A stretch of DNA of 64,000 nucleotides. Source: Zerene cesonia (lineage: Eukaryota; Arthropoda; Insecta; Lepidoptera; Pieridae). Shown piece after piece: positions 50,640 to 62,454 of this stretch. The translations under genes and the position numbers were made by a program. Position 1 is the first letter of the stretch, and every line of letters begins with the position of its first letter. The notes beneath the pieces are model-generated. The model had not been told where the DNA came from. It saw nothing but the letters and a program-made list of their open reading frames with translations, and did not search any database. The stretch covers positions 248,001 through 312,000 of the forward strand of contig NC_052124.1 in NCBI RefSeq assembly GCF_012273895.1. Reading direction: 5' to 3'.

Positions 50640-53395
50640 CTACAGCTCGTCTTTCTGTGTATTTTGGTTTATGATTAAATCCACACCTTTTTGAGCTACT
50701 GCTAGTGTGGAAGCCATGGTATTCCCCCCTGGTATAGTTGGCATAATACTTGCATCGATAACTCTGAGGTTTTGAATACCGTGTACTAGCAGATTTTGGT
50801 TGACAACTGTTGTTTTATCTTCTTTTGGTCCCATTTTGGCACTACCAACTGGATGATAAATCGTAGTTGCCATGTGTCTTACGTAACACTTCCAATAATC
50901 GTCACTATCAAATGAATACCTCGAACAATTTGGTATTTTTAAATGCAATATTTCCAACCCATAGGCCTTGAACGCTTGAGTTTTCTCCAGTTTGTGAACA
51001 AACTCTATAGCCTTTAGAAAAGAAAACATATCGTCTGCATGATCAAGATAATTGGTATTAATTAAAGGCTCTCTAGGTAGTGTTTTAGATAACAAAATTC
51101 GACCTTTAGACTTCGGATGTAATAATGTAGGATAAATACCGATTAGATCGTGTTCAGCGTTCAATGCCTCGATTGCTTCAATGATTTCTCTTTTATAACT
51201 GATGCCTTCTAGATAGGGTTTTAGTGTAAATACATCTTTTTTTGTAAAATATGTATGATGAAACTGAATATCAGGGTAATCTGATACATTTCTCGTGTCT
51301 ATGAAACCGGTGAAATCTGTTATACCAATTTTTGAAAACGGGCCGGTCTTAGTAAGCATATATTGGAGCAATGAAGAAGTTACCGCTTTCATTGGCAATT
51401 CAACATTTAAATTTGTTTTTAGAAACAATGGTAATAACAAATGGTCTTGTAGGTTTTCGCCGACAGGCAGATTAATAATGTTTTTAATGCCTATTGTATC
51501 TAGGTGACGTTTGGGTCCGATTCCAGACTGCATAAGAATCTGTGGTGTGGCAATGGATCCTGCAGACAGAATTATCTCTTTATTAGCCATTATCTTCATC
51601 ACATCTCCATTTTTATGGCTTATTTCAACACCAACTGCTCGCTGATTCTTCTTGTCTATAATTATTTTGTTGGCCAATGTATTCTTCATGATATGTAATT
51701 GCTTCGTGCCAACTAAATAAACTTTAGCTGTATTCAAACGTTTGCCATGCCTCGTAACTAATTTTGCTTTTTTGGTACCTATTAAACATTCATCGCCCTC
51801 ATAATTATACGATTTGAACCCTAATTCCTTCCACGCATTGTCGATCACATCGTACCAATGATTTTTATAGCTGTCAGAATCCGCAGTAGAAAAGTCGAAT
51901 AAATGCTCCTGTTTCTCAAAATATTTTAACAAGTTGTCATAGCCCCATTCTGGGTTTAACTCTTCCCATTCTTCAAAATCTTTTGGATGACCTCTGACAT
52001 AAATCATTGCATTAATGGAGCTAGATCCACCCATACCGCGACCTTTACTCCAAATGCAGCTCTCATTTACAAAACCTAAGCAGCTTTTTTCACTGGACAA
52101 TGTTTTGTAGTACCAATCAATGTCCGAGTTATGATTGAGGAATAAAAATGCAGGTATCTGGAAATAAAAATGAATTGTTCATATAAAACATTTTAAGACG
52201 TCAGTTTTGTTATCTATTAATAAAAAATGCAAGCCAAAATCAATAAATATCGTAAGTTCAACAATACACTTGGTTATTATTGAAAAGGGGTTAATATAAG
52301 TTTATCGCAGATATATTTTTTTTGAAGTAACTTATATTCTACATAATTCTTAAAATATACCTCACTGTCGATTCCAGGGTCATCTCCTGCTTCTATCAGC
52401 AATACAGATCCTATTTTTGCCTTTGAAAGTTGACTAGCCACTAAAGATCCTGCAGATCCTGCGCCTATTACAATATAATCATAGAAAGCTTCTGGAAATA
52501 AAAAAAACGAAAATTTTGATAACAACATTTCAGAATGTTGAGCTACTTGTTTCTTTGTATTATTAAAAACTAGATCAAAAATCTCAAGACTCTTATTTAT
52601 TGTTTTTTCAAAATATTGAAGTTTTCATTCATCTATTTTGAGTTTAAAAATCATCTAATTCTAAAATATCGTTAACCTAAATGTAAAGTGCATAAATAAG
52701 CGCAACTCGCATTTAAAAATGCCTGTAGTAAAAATCCCAAGCCTGTCATGTGATTCCCGAGTCTATAACTTAAGAAACTCATATATATTTCGATATATTT
52801 GAGTTTCTTAAGTTATATAATACATTGTTATAATTATTCCACAACATGATAGTGAGATTTAAAACATTAACTTGAATAATTCCTAAAAAAAAATACATAA
52901 CTGTAATAGAGGCGTCGGAACTTTTCTTGTAACATGTCAAAATTTGGCAAAAGCACATTTCTAATCCACTGTATGTATGAAATTACATAATTTTCCGTTT
53001 TGGTTTTTGTTAAAGTTTGCGATAAAACCATTAAATAAAATATTTTCTGTGGTAGCAAAAAAAAAAGAAACAAAGAAACTATATTTTTCTTTCACGATCC
53101 TTTTAAAAATGAAATTTACCGAAAAACAACTGTTTTTACTTCGGTATTTTTAATAGTAGCCATCAGCAATTGTTTAAACGGAAATCAATAATAACATTCA
53201 TATATTTAAAATAATAAAAAAATGTATTTTATTACCGGAGTTTTCCAGAATTTTCTGAGAATTGTCTTCTGGCCAACGGTAGTCATCGAAGATTGTACAG
53301 TGAGCAGTTATCACAGTAGTAATAGCGTTGAGAAATAAACCACCACTTGTACCAGCAAATGCTGATGGACATACTGCTGAAATATTTGCCTGCAT
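50640..53395 (-). CDS. GMC oxidoreductase C, divergent, C-terminal KDEL
   Basis: Three coding exons: 53395-53236, 52491-52361 and 52157-50640, phases 1 and 0, 602 residues, stop TAG. I chose the ATG at 53395 (A at -3; it gives a Cys-containing, signal-like N-terminus resembling my recollection of insect glucose dehydrogenase precursors) over an in-frame ATG at 53443. The hydrophobic segment is about residues 16-32. The FAD motif GAGSAG is at 63-68. The first GMC signature is divergent (GRGMGGSSSINAM); the second is GSIATPQILMQSGIG. His 532 lies in YHPVGSAKMG. The residue aligned with the partner Asn is Met (GGNTMAST, about 578). The last four residues are KDEL, the ER-retrieval signal for luminal proteins. 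It is the most divergent of the five, in the style of lepidopteran-expanded GMC enzymes; ecdysone oxidase belongs to such a group, but the substrate here cannot be assigned. It starts 336 bases after gene D ends. Confidence 0.93.
52764..52817. repeat. Foldback hairpin, 25-bp arms, TTCG loop
   Basis: Arm TATAACTTAAGAAACTCATA(TATAT), 4-base spacer TTCG, then the inverted arm with one mismatch. Lies in the intron between exons 1 and 2 of GMC C (intron 53235-52492), so it would fold in the pre-mRNA. Confidence 0.95.
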
Positions 53396-53731
53396 TTTAG
53401 GCCTATTTTTAATTTCTTCTTTAATAGTGCAATATTTGCTCATTAAGAGCGCATGCTTGTCAAAGTTCTAGACTATTATGTGGAGTTAAAAGAACTTCTC
53501 GGAGCTATAAAATGTAATATTACTCATGAAACAATATATCACGATTACCTTTAATGCTTCAATACACATGAAAGTAAATACTTGTTAGGATATTAAATAA
53601 AACAATACTTAATATAACTCTATATTTAAATAGATATTTACAAAATTTCTGCATTCATTAATCATACAACAATATACTTAATTGATGAAGCTCTTCCTTA
53701 GAAGAATTGTATTGTTTAACTTGAGAAAGTT

Positions 53732-56634
53732 TCATTTTTTTCTATCATAATATGTTTTACATTTCCTACGATGTTTTGGTGACAATATTTTATTCGAATG
53801 GTGCTTATTTTTTATAATATTTGGTTTACACGAGTCACATAGCTGATCTTGAAATAATTCCCAACACGGATACTCTGGTGGATGAAATACGCCATAGAGT
53901 GGCCATGTTAAAGTTTCATAGGTTATAGGTGGGTAGTATTGAGTACTTGGTCTATAGTGTGTCGGACCTGGATTATTGTAAGGAATGTAATAATAGTTTG
54001 GAGTATTAAATGACATTGGTAACTGCTGATAAGGTGGTGTAGGTTTATGTTTTGGTTTATTCTTTTTTATTTTCTTATGCGAATTATCTGTATCACAGTC
54101 CTTTCTTGCTTTCGGTAATTTTTCCAATACGTTTGGTTTGCCCTCATTTTGCTTTGATGTATGATTAATTCGTTTTTTGGGGTATTGTATAGGCTCGTCA
54201 AGGGATAAGTAACTAAACAGATTTGCTGTTTCATTAAATATATCTGGAACAGCATTCGCTTTCTGGTTATTTGTTGTAGTTTGATCATGTGCTTCTCTTA
54301 CGTAATTCTCAGCTGGGCAATACAGTTCTTCAATTTTTTTTAACCAATCCTCTTTTATCATATCAGAAGCTTTCTCAGCAATCATGATTATTGGAGCGTT
54401 TGTGTTTCCACTAACAATATTTGGCATTATACTTCCATCTACTACTCTAAGATTTCTGATACCGTGAACCTGGAATTTTACAAGTAACTTTTATGTTAAT
54501 AATTGTTTTTTTGTTTTTTTTTTTAGTGAAAATCTAGTTATTGTTCATTTAACTAAACGTTCAACCATTAGCGGTGCGCATCATTAGAAATTAATTTAAG
54601 TTTTAGTGCAATAAATAAGTAGCTTTCGTATATATCAATGATTTTTAGACATTGTAAAATAGAATAATCAATTTTAAATACATCGTATGTTGCCTAATAG
54701 GATATGTTTTTAAAGTTAACTACATACGTAATATTAATTTATTATATAAGGAAATTGTTATAATTACTTACTCGTAGCCTTGAGTCTACAACAGCTTGTG
54801 GATTATTCACTGGACCCATAGCGCATGTTCCGACAGGATGGTATATGGTTAAGGAATGATGTCTCGCTTGACACTCCAAGTGTTCATCTGACATTAATTC
54901 GTGTTCTGTACATCCAGGGTTCCGATTAGGATTTGGTCTTGTATTTAGCTCTTGTAATGCTGGTTGCTGTATTAATTGTTGAACAAATCGTGCTCCTTCA
55001 ATCTGAAAGTAAATTAAATACTGTAAGTTCTAGGCCTAGATCAGTATCGGTTATTTATTTATTTTATGTATACGAAATTTAAATGTATCAAAAAATCATA
55101 TCCTTACCAGTCTTGCGACATCTTCCGGTACAGAAAAATAATTAGGATATATACGCGGTGGAGAGTGTGGGTTTGCATCTCTTAACTTCAAATACCCTCG
55201 ACTCTTTGGTCTTATTAATAATGGAACAATAGAAAAAGATGGTTCTAGTAAAATATCTTCATATAATTCCGCGTATGTTTCGTCAGTAATCCCATTAGCA
55301 CGTTTTCCAAACAATCCACCATCCATATTATCCGCAGTAGGCGCAATAAATAATTGAATATCTGGGTATTCCTCTGCTGGGTCTTGGTATTTTGTATTAA
55401 TAAATGCCATTGCTTCTGCTTCCATCATACTGTATAGTGCACCTTTTTTATTAAAAACAAAATCTATTAAACTGCCTATAGAAAATATTGTTGCAAGATT
55501 AAAACAGTAATCTGTGCCATTCGTAAAGGGATTATCAAATAGGAAAGAATGTCCGCCCATTGCTACGTGATCTTGTAAATTTTTTCCAACACCAGGAAGA
55601 TTTACTATAGGATATATGCCGACGTCTTTTAACTCTCTACTATCACCGATACCTGACAGCATCAGTAACTGAGGTGATTGAATCGCACCAGCTGATAAAA
55701 TAACCTCTTTAGCTGCTTTTATTATACGAGTGTGCCCATGTTTTGTGAACTTAACACCGTAAGCTCTATTATGTTCATCAATGAGAACTTTTTCAACTAA
55801 AGAATGAACACTTACATGGAGATTCGGCCTTTTTGCTGCTAGTCTGAGGTAACCCTTTGCAGTACTACACCGCAGACCATCACGTACAGTCGCATGAGAT
55901 CTAGTAAATCCCGTTTGATATTCACCATTCACATCCACTATATCATAACCAAGTTGCCTAGCAGCTTCAAGTATTTTTCCCGTAATTGGTTGTTCAAATC
56001 TAAAATACTCTATTGAAATCGGCCCTCCAACTGAATGGTAAGGACTATTCTGATACTCCGGTATCCGCATATCTTCAGCTTTTAGGAAATATTGAAGAAT
56101 TTCATTGTAGGACCATCCTGGATTTCCCATGCTTGCCCAATTATCGTAATCTCGTTTATTTCCACGAATATATAACATAGCATTCAGGGCACTGGATCCA
56201 CCCAAAACTTTGCCTCTCGGCCATTTGCATCTATTGTCTATCATGCTTAAACAATATTCAGAGCTCGGTTCAGTCACGAATTTCCAGTCAATAGACGATG
56301 TTTGTAGAACTGGAAATAACACTGGCACGTCTGAGAGCACATTCTCATCTTGTCCCGCTTCTAGAAGAAGTATATTCCATTCAGGGTTCTCTGAAAGCCG
56401 ATTGGCTAGCACCGACCCAGCAGATCCACCGCCGACGATGATGAAATCATAACAATCATACAGTTGTGCTAGAGGTGTGTCGCGAACTCGATATTCAGCG
56501 TCTTCGATATCCGGTCTATATAGATGTATGGCCATACGTAAAACTATTAACGAACCAAGTCCAGGTAAAAGCCCGAACATTATTCTTGTACTGGTTATAA
56601 GAGGATTTATCGACGTGATTTCATGGCTAGCCAT
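53732..56634 (-). CDS. GMC oxidoreductase D with long C-terminal tail
   Basis: Three coding exons: 56634-55108, 55002-54772 and 54469-53732 (donors GTAAGG and GTAAGT; acceptors TTTCAG and TTCCAG), all phase 0, 831 residues, stop TGA. Start chosen at 56634 (AAACATGG, strong context); an in-frame ATG at 56733 would add 33 residues. A hydrophobic segment (about residues 18-34) precedes the FAD motif GGGSAG (68-73). GMC signatures GKVLGGSSALNAM and GAIQSPQLLMLSGIG are intact, with His 564 (YHPVGTCAMG) and Asn 610 (GNTNAP). The enzyme domain should end near DWLKKIEEL (about 636). About 195 more residues follow: a polar N/K-rich part, a basic KKIKKNKPKHKP run, a Tyr/Pro-rich part (YYYIPYNNPGP) and a Cys-bearing end (PCWELFQDQLCDSCKPN). 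I know of no domain matching this tail. The two introns flank the exon carrying the active-site His, an arrangement not shared by its neighbours. Confidence 0.93.
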
Positions 56635-57495
56635 GTTTAAAAACACAAGTGATTCACAGTTGAACTCTGACTGATGTGTATTATAAAAATGTGTGATTGA
56701 ATATTCGAGCTGATTAAGTAATTTATTGTTCATTGAGGACAGTGTCACTTTGGGTTGATACAGATTAATTTAACTAGAGTAAAATTAATGATTATAAATT
56801 TTAATATTCAAGAGTGTGTTTAAATTTTTTTTAATACATATATTTAGGAATGATTCCAAATTCGAAAAATATTTACAATTATGTTTGAATTTATTGAAAT
56901 ATAGATTACAGAATTATATTTCACGTATATCATTAACACGTTCTATAATCATTAATGAATAATAAAATGAGGAGTGAGAAATAAGCGTTTTAGTTTAATC
57001 AATACTGAAATTTTCGTAGAATAATTTTAAAATAGAGATGTTCATACTTTTCGTTGCCATGTGTTTAAAAAATATATTATGATAAATTCCATTCATTGTT
57101 TACCTACTCTATATTTTATCGACAAAGGTATTTGATATCAGCAATCTTATTGTACACTATACCTGTAATGCAGTGTTTATATATTACAACATTTAATTTT
57201 AATTATACGATATTGCAAGAGTGCAAAATGAATGAAGAATGTAAAACACATAAAAGTTTTTAATGTATGCGAGGTAACTGATAAAATCGTTATTCGGTAC
57301 ATTTTTGATGCAAAAATGAATTGTGTAAGTATGTGCTCTAAACATGAAATATGCACTAATTTTGTAAGTAATTTATAAATTGCTTAAGCAGTTTAGTAAA
57401 TTTAAAGATACTCACAAACTGTTTATGCAATGTTAGTTGGAGTTATATTGCAATAAGAAAGGACTTATTTAAATGAAACACATCAGTTTTACGAG

Positions 57496-57501
57496 TTTAT
57501 T
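57496..57501 (-). terminator. Poly(A) signal candidate for GMC E
   Basis: AATAAA on the minus strand about 100 bases past the TGA of gene E and well before the start of gene D, so E and D can have separate 3' and 5' ends. Confidence 0.4.
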
Positions 57502-57604
57502 TATTTTTCTTATTAATAGGTAACGAAATAAGTTAGAATAAATAATATGTACAATCCTTAGTTCTACGAATATTATCCTTATTAATACTGTTTTGTACAT
57601 TAAA

Positions 57605-60600
57605 TCACAAATAATATCTGGAACGTCTACGCTTCAACCAAAACTCTTTTATCATGTCGCTGCCTTTTTCTCCAATCATAATAATCGGTGCATTTGTATT
57701 TCCGCTCACTAAATTAGGCATTATACTGCCGTCGATTACCCTTAGGTTTTTGACTCCATACACCTTAAGTTCTGGGTCGACTACCGCTTCTGGATCCCAA
57801 TAAGGACCCATTTTAGCTGTTCCCACTGGATGATATATAGTACATGTGTACTGACGAATCATACATTCCCAGTAGGCGTCGGAATATCTTGGTAAACTTC
57901 TACAAGCGGGAAAAAGGTGGTGATTTAACATTGAACCGTATCTTTGGAAGGCCTTAGTTCGTGAAACGGCTACTGCAATTTTCACGCCTTCCACTAATGT
58001 TTTCACGTCCATTTCATCTGTTAAATAATTAGGATAGATATAAGGATAATCGTAAGGATTAGCACTTCGCAGTTGAATATAACCTTTGCTTTTAGGACGT
58101 AATAACATCGGTATTATACTCCACACGTCCATGTTATTTATTGGTCTGAAGACAGCGTCATAAAACTTTTCAGTTAAACCATGAACTTTACGTAATTGTT
58201 CTCCGCCATCAGAATTAGTGGAACCAGATATGAAATGAAATTCTATATCAGGGAAATCATCAGATGCGTTGACATATTTAGTGTTGACAAACCCTAAACC
58301 TTCAACTCCACCCATTATCGTTAAGGGACCCTCGCCTAATACCGCATACTGCATCAGAGTACTCACAGTATGCAGACGGTGTTCAACAATAGACATAGGC
58401 TTGTTTATCATGAAAGCTAAACCACCTAACCCGATATGATCTTGAAGGTTTTTCCCCACTTGAAGATTTTGTATTAACGGTATGCGATGTTTCGCTAGTT
58501 CTTCCGCTGGACCAATTCCAGATAACTGTAATATCTGAGCGGAGTTGATCGTCCCTGCTGACACAATTACTTCCTTCCTTGCTCGTATACGATAAACCAT
58601 TTTATTTCGTATAAACTCTACACCGAAAGCTATTTTTGTCCTTGGATCGATTAGGACCTTTGTAACAAAAGAGTTCATAGCAATGTGTAAGTTTGTACGA
58701 TCTTTTGCTGGTCGTAAGAAGGCTTTCGACGTGGAGCAACGACTTCCACGACGCAGTGTTCCTTGTGCTACCATAAAACCAGTTTGGTTTTCGCCATTTA
58801 TGTCACGATTCAAATACCCCATTTCTAAACCAGCTTCAATAAAACTCGATACAAGAGGAGTGTGATATGGAGACTCAGCCACAGTCATGTATCCTCCTGT
58901 ACTATGATATGGTGTTTGGGCCAAATATGGATTTTGATTGTCCTCAGATTTCTTGAAATAATAGAGAACGTCTTTGTATCCCCAGCCCTTATTGCCTTGG
59001 GACTCCCAAATATCGTAGTCCTTTTTGTTTCCTCGCAAATATAACATGTAATTCAAAACTGAACTACCACCGAGGACTTTACCACGCGGCCAATTGCAAC
59101 GACCACCTTCCATAGCTGTAAATAAGAAAATATTTTAATTTTTACATTTACTAAATAATATCGAGCATTACATATAACGATTTGTAATCTTGTGACAAAT
59201 AAGCACAGCTTGAATTCCTTTTTTGATGTAGATAATATGTTTATTACAAACTAGCGCTCCGCTTCGGCATCGCCCGTGGTACATTTATAGCCTATGGCCT
59301 TCTTATTGAGAATGAATGTGCTATCTAACACTGAAAGAATTTTTCAAATCGGACCAGTAGTTTCTGAGATTAGTGCGTTCAAACAAAGAAACAATTTCTT
59401 CAGCTTTATAATATTAGTATAGATAAGTAAAACCTTCTTTAAGGCATACGTCTCGGCAGTGAGATCAAGAAAAGGCCGATAATGATGATGATTACAGACG
59501 TTAAAAATGAACATCTTACAAAAAAAAATCATGTACAACTCATATTTTATTAATGAATGTATAACTCATATTCAAAATAGATAAGGGTTCGAGACCAGGC
59601 GAGCGTGCGAGAAATAAATTACTTTTTTCACTTTATCTGCACATGTAGATAACATCACCACTGCTTAAAACGGTGAAGGAAAACATCGTGAGGAAACCGG
59701 CATGTCCAAGAATCAAAAGTTCGACGACATTTGACATCTGCCAATCCGCAGTTAGCCAGCGTGGTGGATTATAGCCTGAACCCTAATAGGAGGCCTGTGT
59801 CCCAGCAGTGGGAACATATGGTCTGATGATGATGATAATCTAATTCAAAGAGTACATTCAATCATATTCGGATGGCATGCTAATTAGTCGGTAGGCACAG
59901 TACTGCTTACGTAACAGTACATATGTGCAGTAACAGTTTCTTGGACAGTACTTTAATCAATGTATTGAATGGAGTATATAATTCTATGAATATTCAATAT
60001 CTACTATTTAAATTAACACATAAGTAGATACATATACAATAATATAGAATATATGAACATCCTTATTGATAAGAATTTAATAAGCATACAATACGCACTT
60101 AGATTATGTTATTTCTTGTAGGCACCAACAATTTTATTAGTCACGAATTTTGTTTTTCTTACCCAAGCAACTGGTTCCTTGGGGTTCAGTCTTATACTTC
60201 CAGTCCAGTTTGCTGAGCTGCAGATAGCCAGCTAGTAAAGGAACGTCTGATATCTCCGTTTCATCTCCCCCAGCTTCTAGCAGGAGTACATTCCAATGCC
60301 CGATTTCGGATAAGCGGCTTGCAACTACCGCGCCTGTAATTATTAAAAAGAAATAATGTTAGCCGGATTTTGTACATTTTAGTACATTTGATTCATTGTT
60401 TGATTTGGTTATTTAATTGTGTTTGTTTTGATAGAGAGAACTACTCTGGTTTTCTATTTAGTCGTAGTAAGTTTAGTCATAGTTTTTCATATTTAATTAT
60501 AGTTTATTTTCTGAAAATTGTCTCAGCATAAGAAGTAGGCGCGACAGGCGCATCAGAATGTTATGTAAAGCAAAATTTTATATGAAATTTATGTTCATAA

Positions 60601-62454
60601 AGCTTTTAATTTGTTGTACAAAATTTATTGAGGTGATAAATATCCATGAGAGAGAACACATTATTTTTATTTACATTTCAAAATGTAATCTGACATGTTC
60701 ATAGCAATTTTCCTCCGATCATTCGCTAGAAAAATTAAGTTCCGATTAAAAAGTGGTTTGTAATAGAATAGAAGGTGTTCTAAATAACATACTGTGAGAA
60801 TATTAAAACATTATTAAATAAGTGATGTATAAAATACTCACTGACCAGCAGAGCCGGCTCCAATTATGATAAAGTCATATTCCGGCAGTATCCGTGCGTC
60901 TCCTATATCCGCTGGACGGCCTTCGGGGTCATTTTGGTCGAATTGGTAGTATGCTATAGCCGCTACCAACATTGGTATGAACCAGGCTACCTGAAATGTG
61001 AAGACGTGCTTTAGGTTTCTAACAAACTGTGTACAAATACAGTTTAATAGGTAAGTTGTGACGTTGTAGCGGGTAAATTTTAAAGTTAGTAAAAAATTGT
61101 TTTGTAAAACTACGTTATTTGTTAGTGTCACAGGCTATATTTAACAAGCGAGCGTGCCGCAGCTGAGGCAAGCGAGTACCAGAATTTATTTTCGAATATT
61201 TACCACTCTTACAGGAAAAAACTATGTAATCTATACTAATATTTTAAAGCTGAAGAGTTTGTTTGTTTGAACGCACTAATCTCAGGAACTATTGGACCGA
61301 TTCGAAAAATTCTTTCAGTGTTAGATAGCTCGTTTATTGAAGGCTATAGGCTATATATGTACCACGGGCGAAGCCGGGGCGGACCGCTAGTTAGGTAAAT
61401 ATAATATAATGAAGGTATAATTACTTCAGGGTGCTCCTTCAAAATTGTAAATCTTAATGATTAATTTGATTCTCGGTGAAGCACCCTAGGTATTTTATTA
61501 AATTATTTTACAGAAAGCATTCGTTTTATGCATTTCTAAATACGATATGGGAAATTTCTTACGATACGATATGTGAATTTTCTTATAAAAAATTCCTAAA
61601 ATTCGCAGGATATGTATGCAATACCTACATTTAACACATTTCTGTTAACACACATTCATAGCTGCTGATCAAGTTCAATTGTGGGAGAAATCTTGTTCGC
61701 CAATATGGGCATAGACACAGAAAATTTCTATTATTAATTTGTTGTTTTCCTACCTATTTCTTGATAACAAATTACTTATAATTAACTGTAACCATAATAT
61801 CTACATACAAAAAATAAATTATAAAAGTGAATTTAGCTATATTATTAAATGGAACGATTACAAAGTTCTTGTGGTTGTTATGTTTAAGTAGTAATTTCGA
61901 ATATATTGCTTCGACTGAATTATTAGACATCATACATTAATTTTTGGAGCCAATTGGCGGAAAAGGTAAATAACAATGTAAGTGACAGAATTATGAAATA
62001 TGGAATATGGACCCTCCGCTCCTACCGCTTGAAGGGTAATCGCCTTTCTCGGCAAATGGGCTATCCACTACTCATAATCATCATCATCATCACCACCGGC
62101 CCATATCCGTTCCCACTGCAGGCACACATACCTCCTATGAGATCAAGGCCATAATCGACCACGCAGTCCAGGTGCGAAATGGCACATGTCACATGTCGTC
62201 GAATGTTTCCTTCACCGTTTCGAGCTGTGGTGATGTGGATAATGTACAGAATAATTGAAAAATCAATTTGTTTCAACCTTTACACTGAGCCACCGCTGGT
62301 TTATCCACCAATCAAAATGAAACCTATTTCATAAGAACATAAGAATTCCCAGCTTTAAAATATTAGTATGCATTTGATTAGTTACCTGCGTGCCCGCTGC
62401 GGCGATCGCAGTGCCCGATATCACGTCGGCAGCGGCGTTCACTATAGCGCTCAT
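57605..62454 (-). CDS. GMC oxidoreductase E (FAD-dependent, glucose dehydrogenase-like)
   Basis: Four coding exons: 62454-62386, 60990-60846, 60333-60163 and 59115-57605, phases 0, 1 and 1, 631 residues, stop TGA. The start ATG (AACATGAGC) lies five bases after a splice acceptor (GATTTCAG), implying a 5' UTR intron. Exons 1 and 2 encode a small/hydrophobic N-terminus (VAWFIPMLVAAIAYY, about 24-38). The FAD motif GAGSAG is at 67-72 and is split by intron 2. GMC signatures: GKVLGGSSVLNYM and GTINSAQILQLSGIG (Ala where the others have Pro). His 557 (YHPVGTAKMG) and Asn 603 (GNTNAP) are present, so it is probably catalytically competent. The C-terminus is basic (RRRSRY). Introns 1 and 3 contain repeat copies. 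It is the 5'-most gene of the E-D-C group; heat-shock elements lie 0.5-0.75 kb upstream. Confidence 0.94.
59249..59424 (-). mobile_element. S1 short repeat (reverse) in GMC E intron
   Basis: AACTAGCGCTCCGCTTCGGC to TTTATAATATTAGTATAGAT; sits in intron 3 of GMC E. Confidence 0.75.
59585..59842 (+). mobile_element. 3' end of a non-LTR retrotransposon in GMC E intron
   Basis: AACATCGTGAGGAAACCGGC, CTGCCAATCCGCAGTTAGCC, AGCGTGGTGGATTATAGCCT, CCCAGCAGTGGGAACATATG and a TGATGATGATG end. This is a familiar lepidopteran LINE (RTE-like) 3' tail, 5'-truncated, antisense to the host intron. Confidence 0.8.
61231..61391 (+). mobile_element. S1 short repeat in GMC E intron
   Basis: CTATACTAATATTTTAAAGC head, CTATTGGACCGATTCGAAAA middle, TACCACGGGCGAAGCCGGGG tail ending GCTAGTTA. 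Lies in intron 1 of GMC E. Confidence 0.8.
62075..62310 (-). mobile_element. LINE 3'-tail fragment (reverse) in GMC E intron
   Basis: CATCATCATCATCACCACCG, TTCCCACTGCAGGCACACAT, TTCCTTCACCGTTTCGAGC: reverse complement of a LINE tail like that at 59585. The overlapping short open frames are fortuitous. Confidence 0.65.

Noticed and set aside
56733..56748. Longer N-terminus for GMC D
   Set aside because: The frame opens with GTG at 56748; the ATG at 56733 has a weak context, whereas 56634 has a strong one and gives a family-like leader.
8512..62454. Flotillin-2 exons hosting the cluster
   Set aside because: Expected from other insects, but no exon with a flotillin-like start or SPFH segment was recognised in this window.
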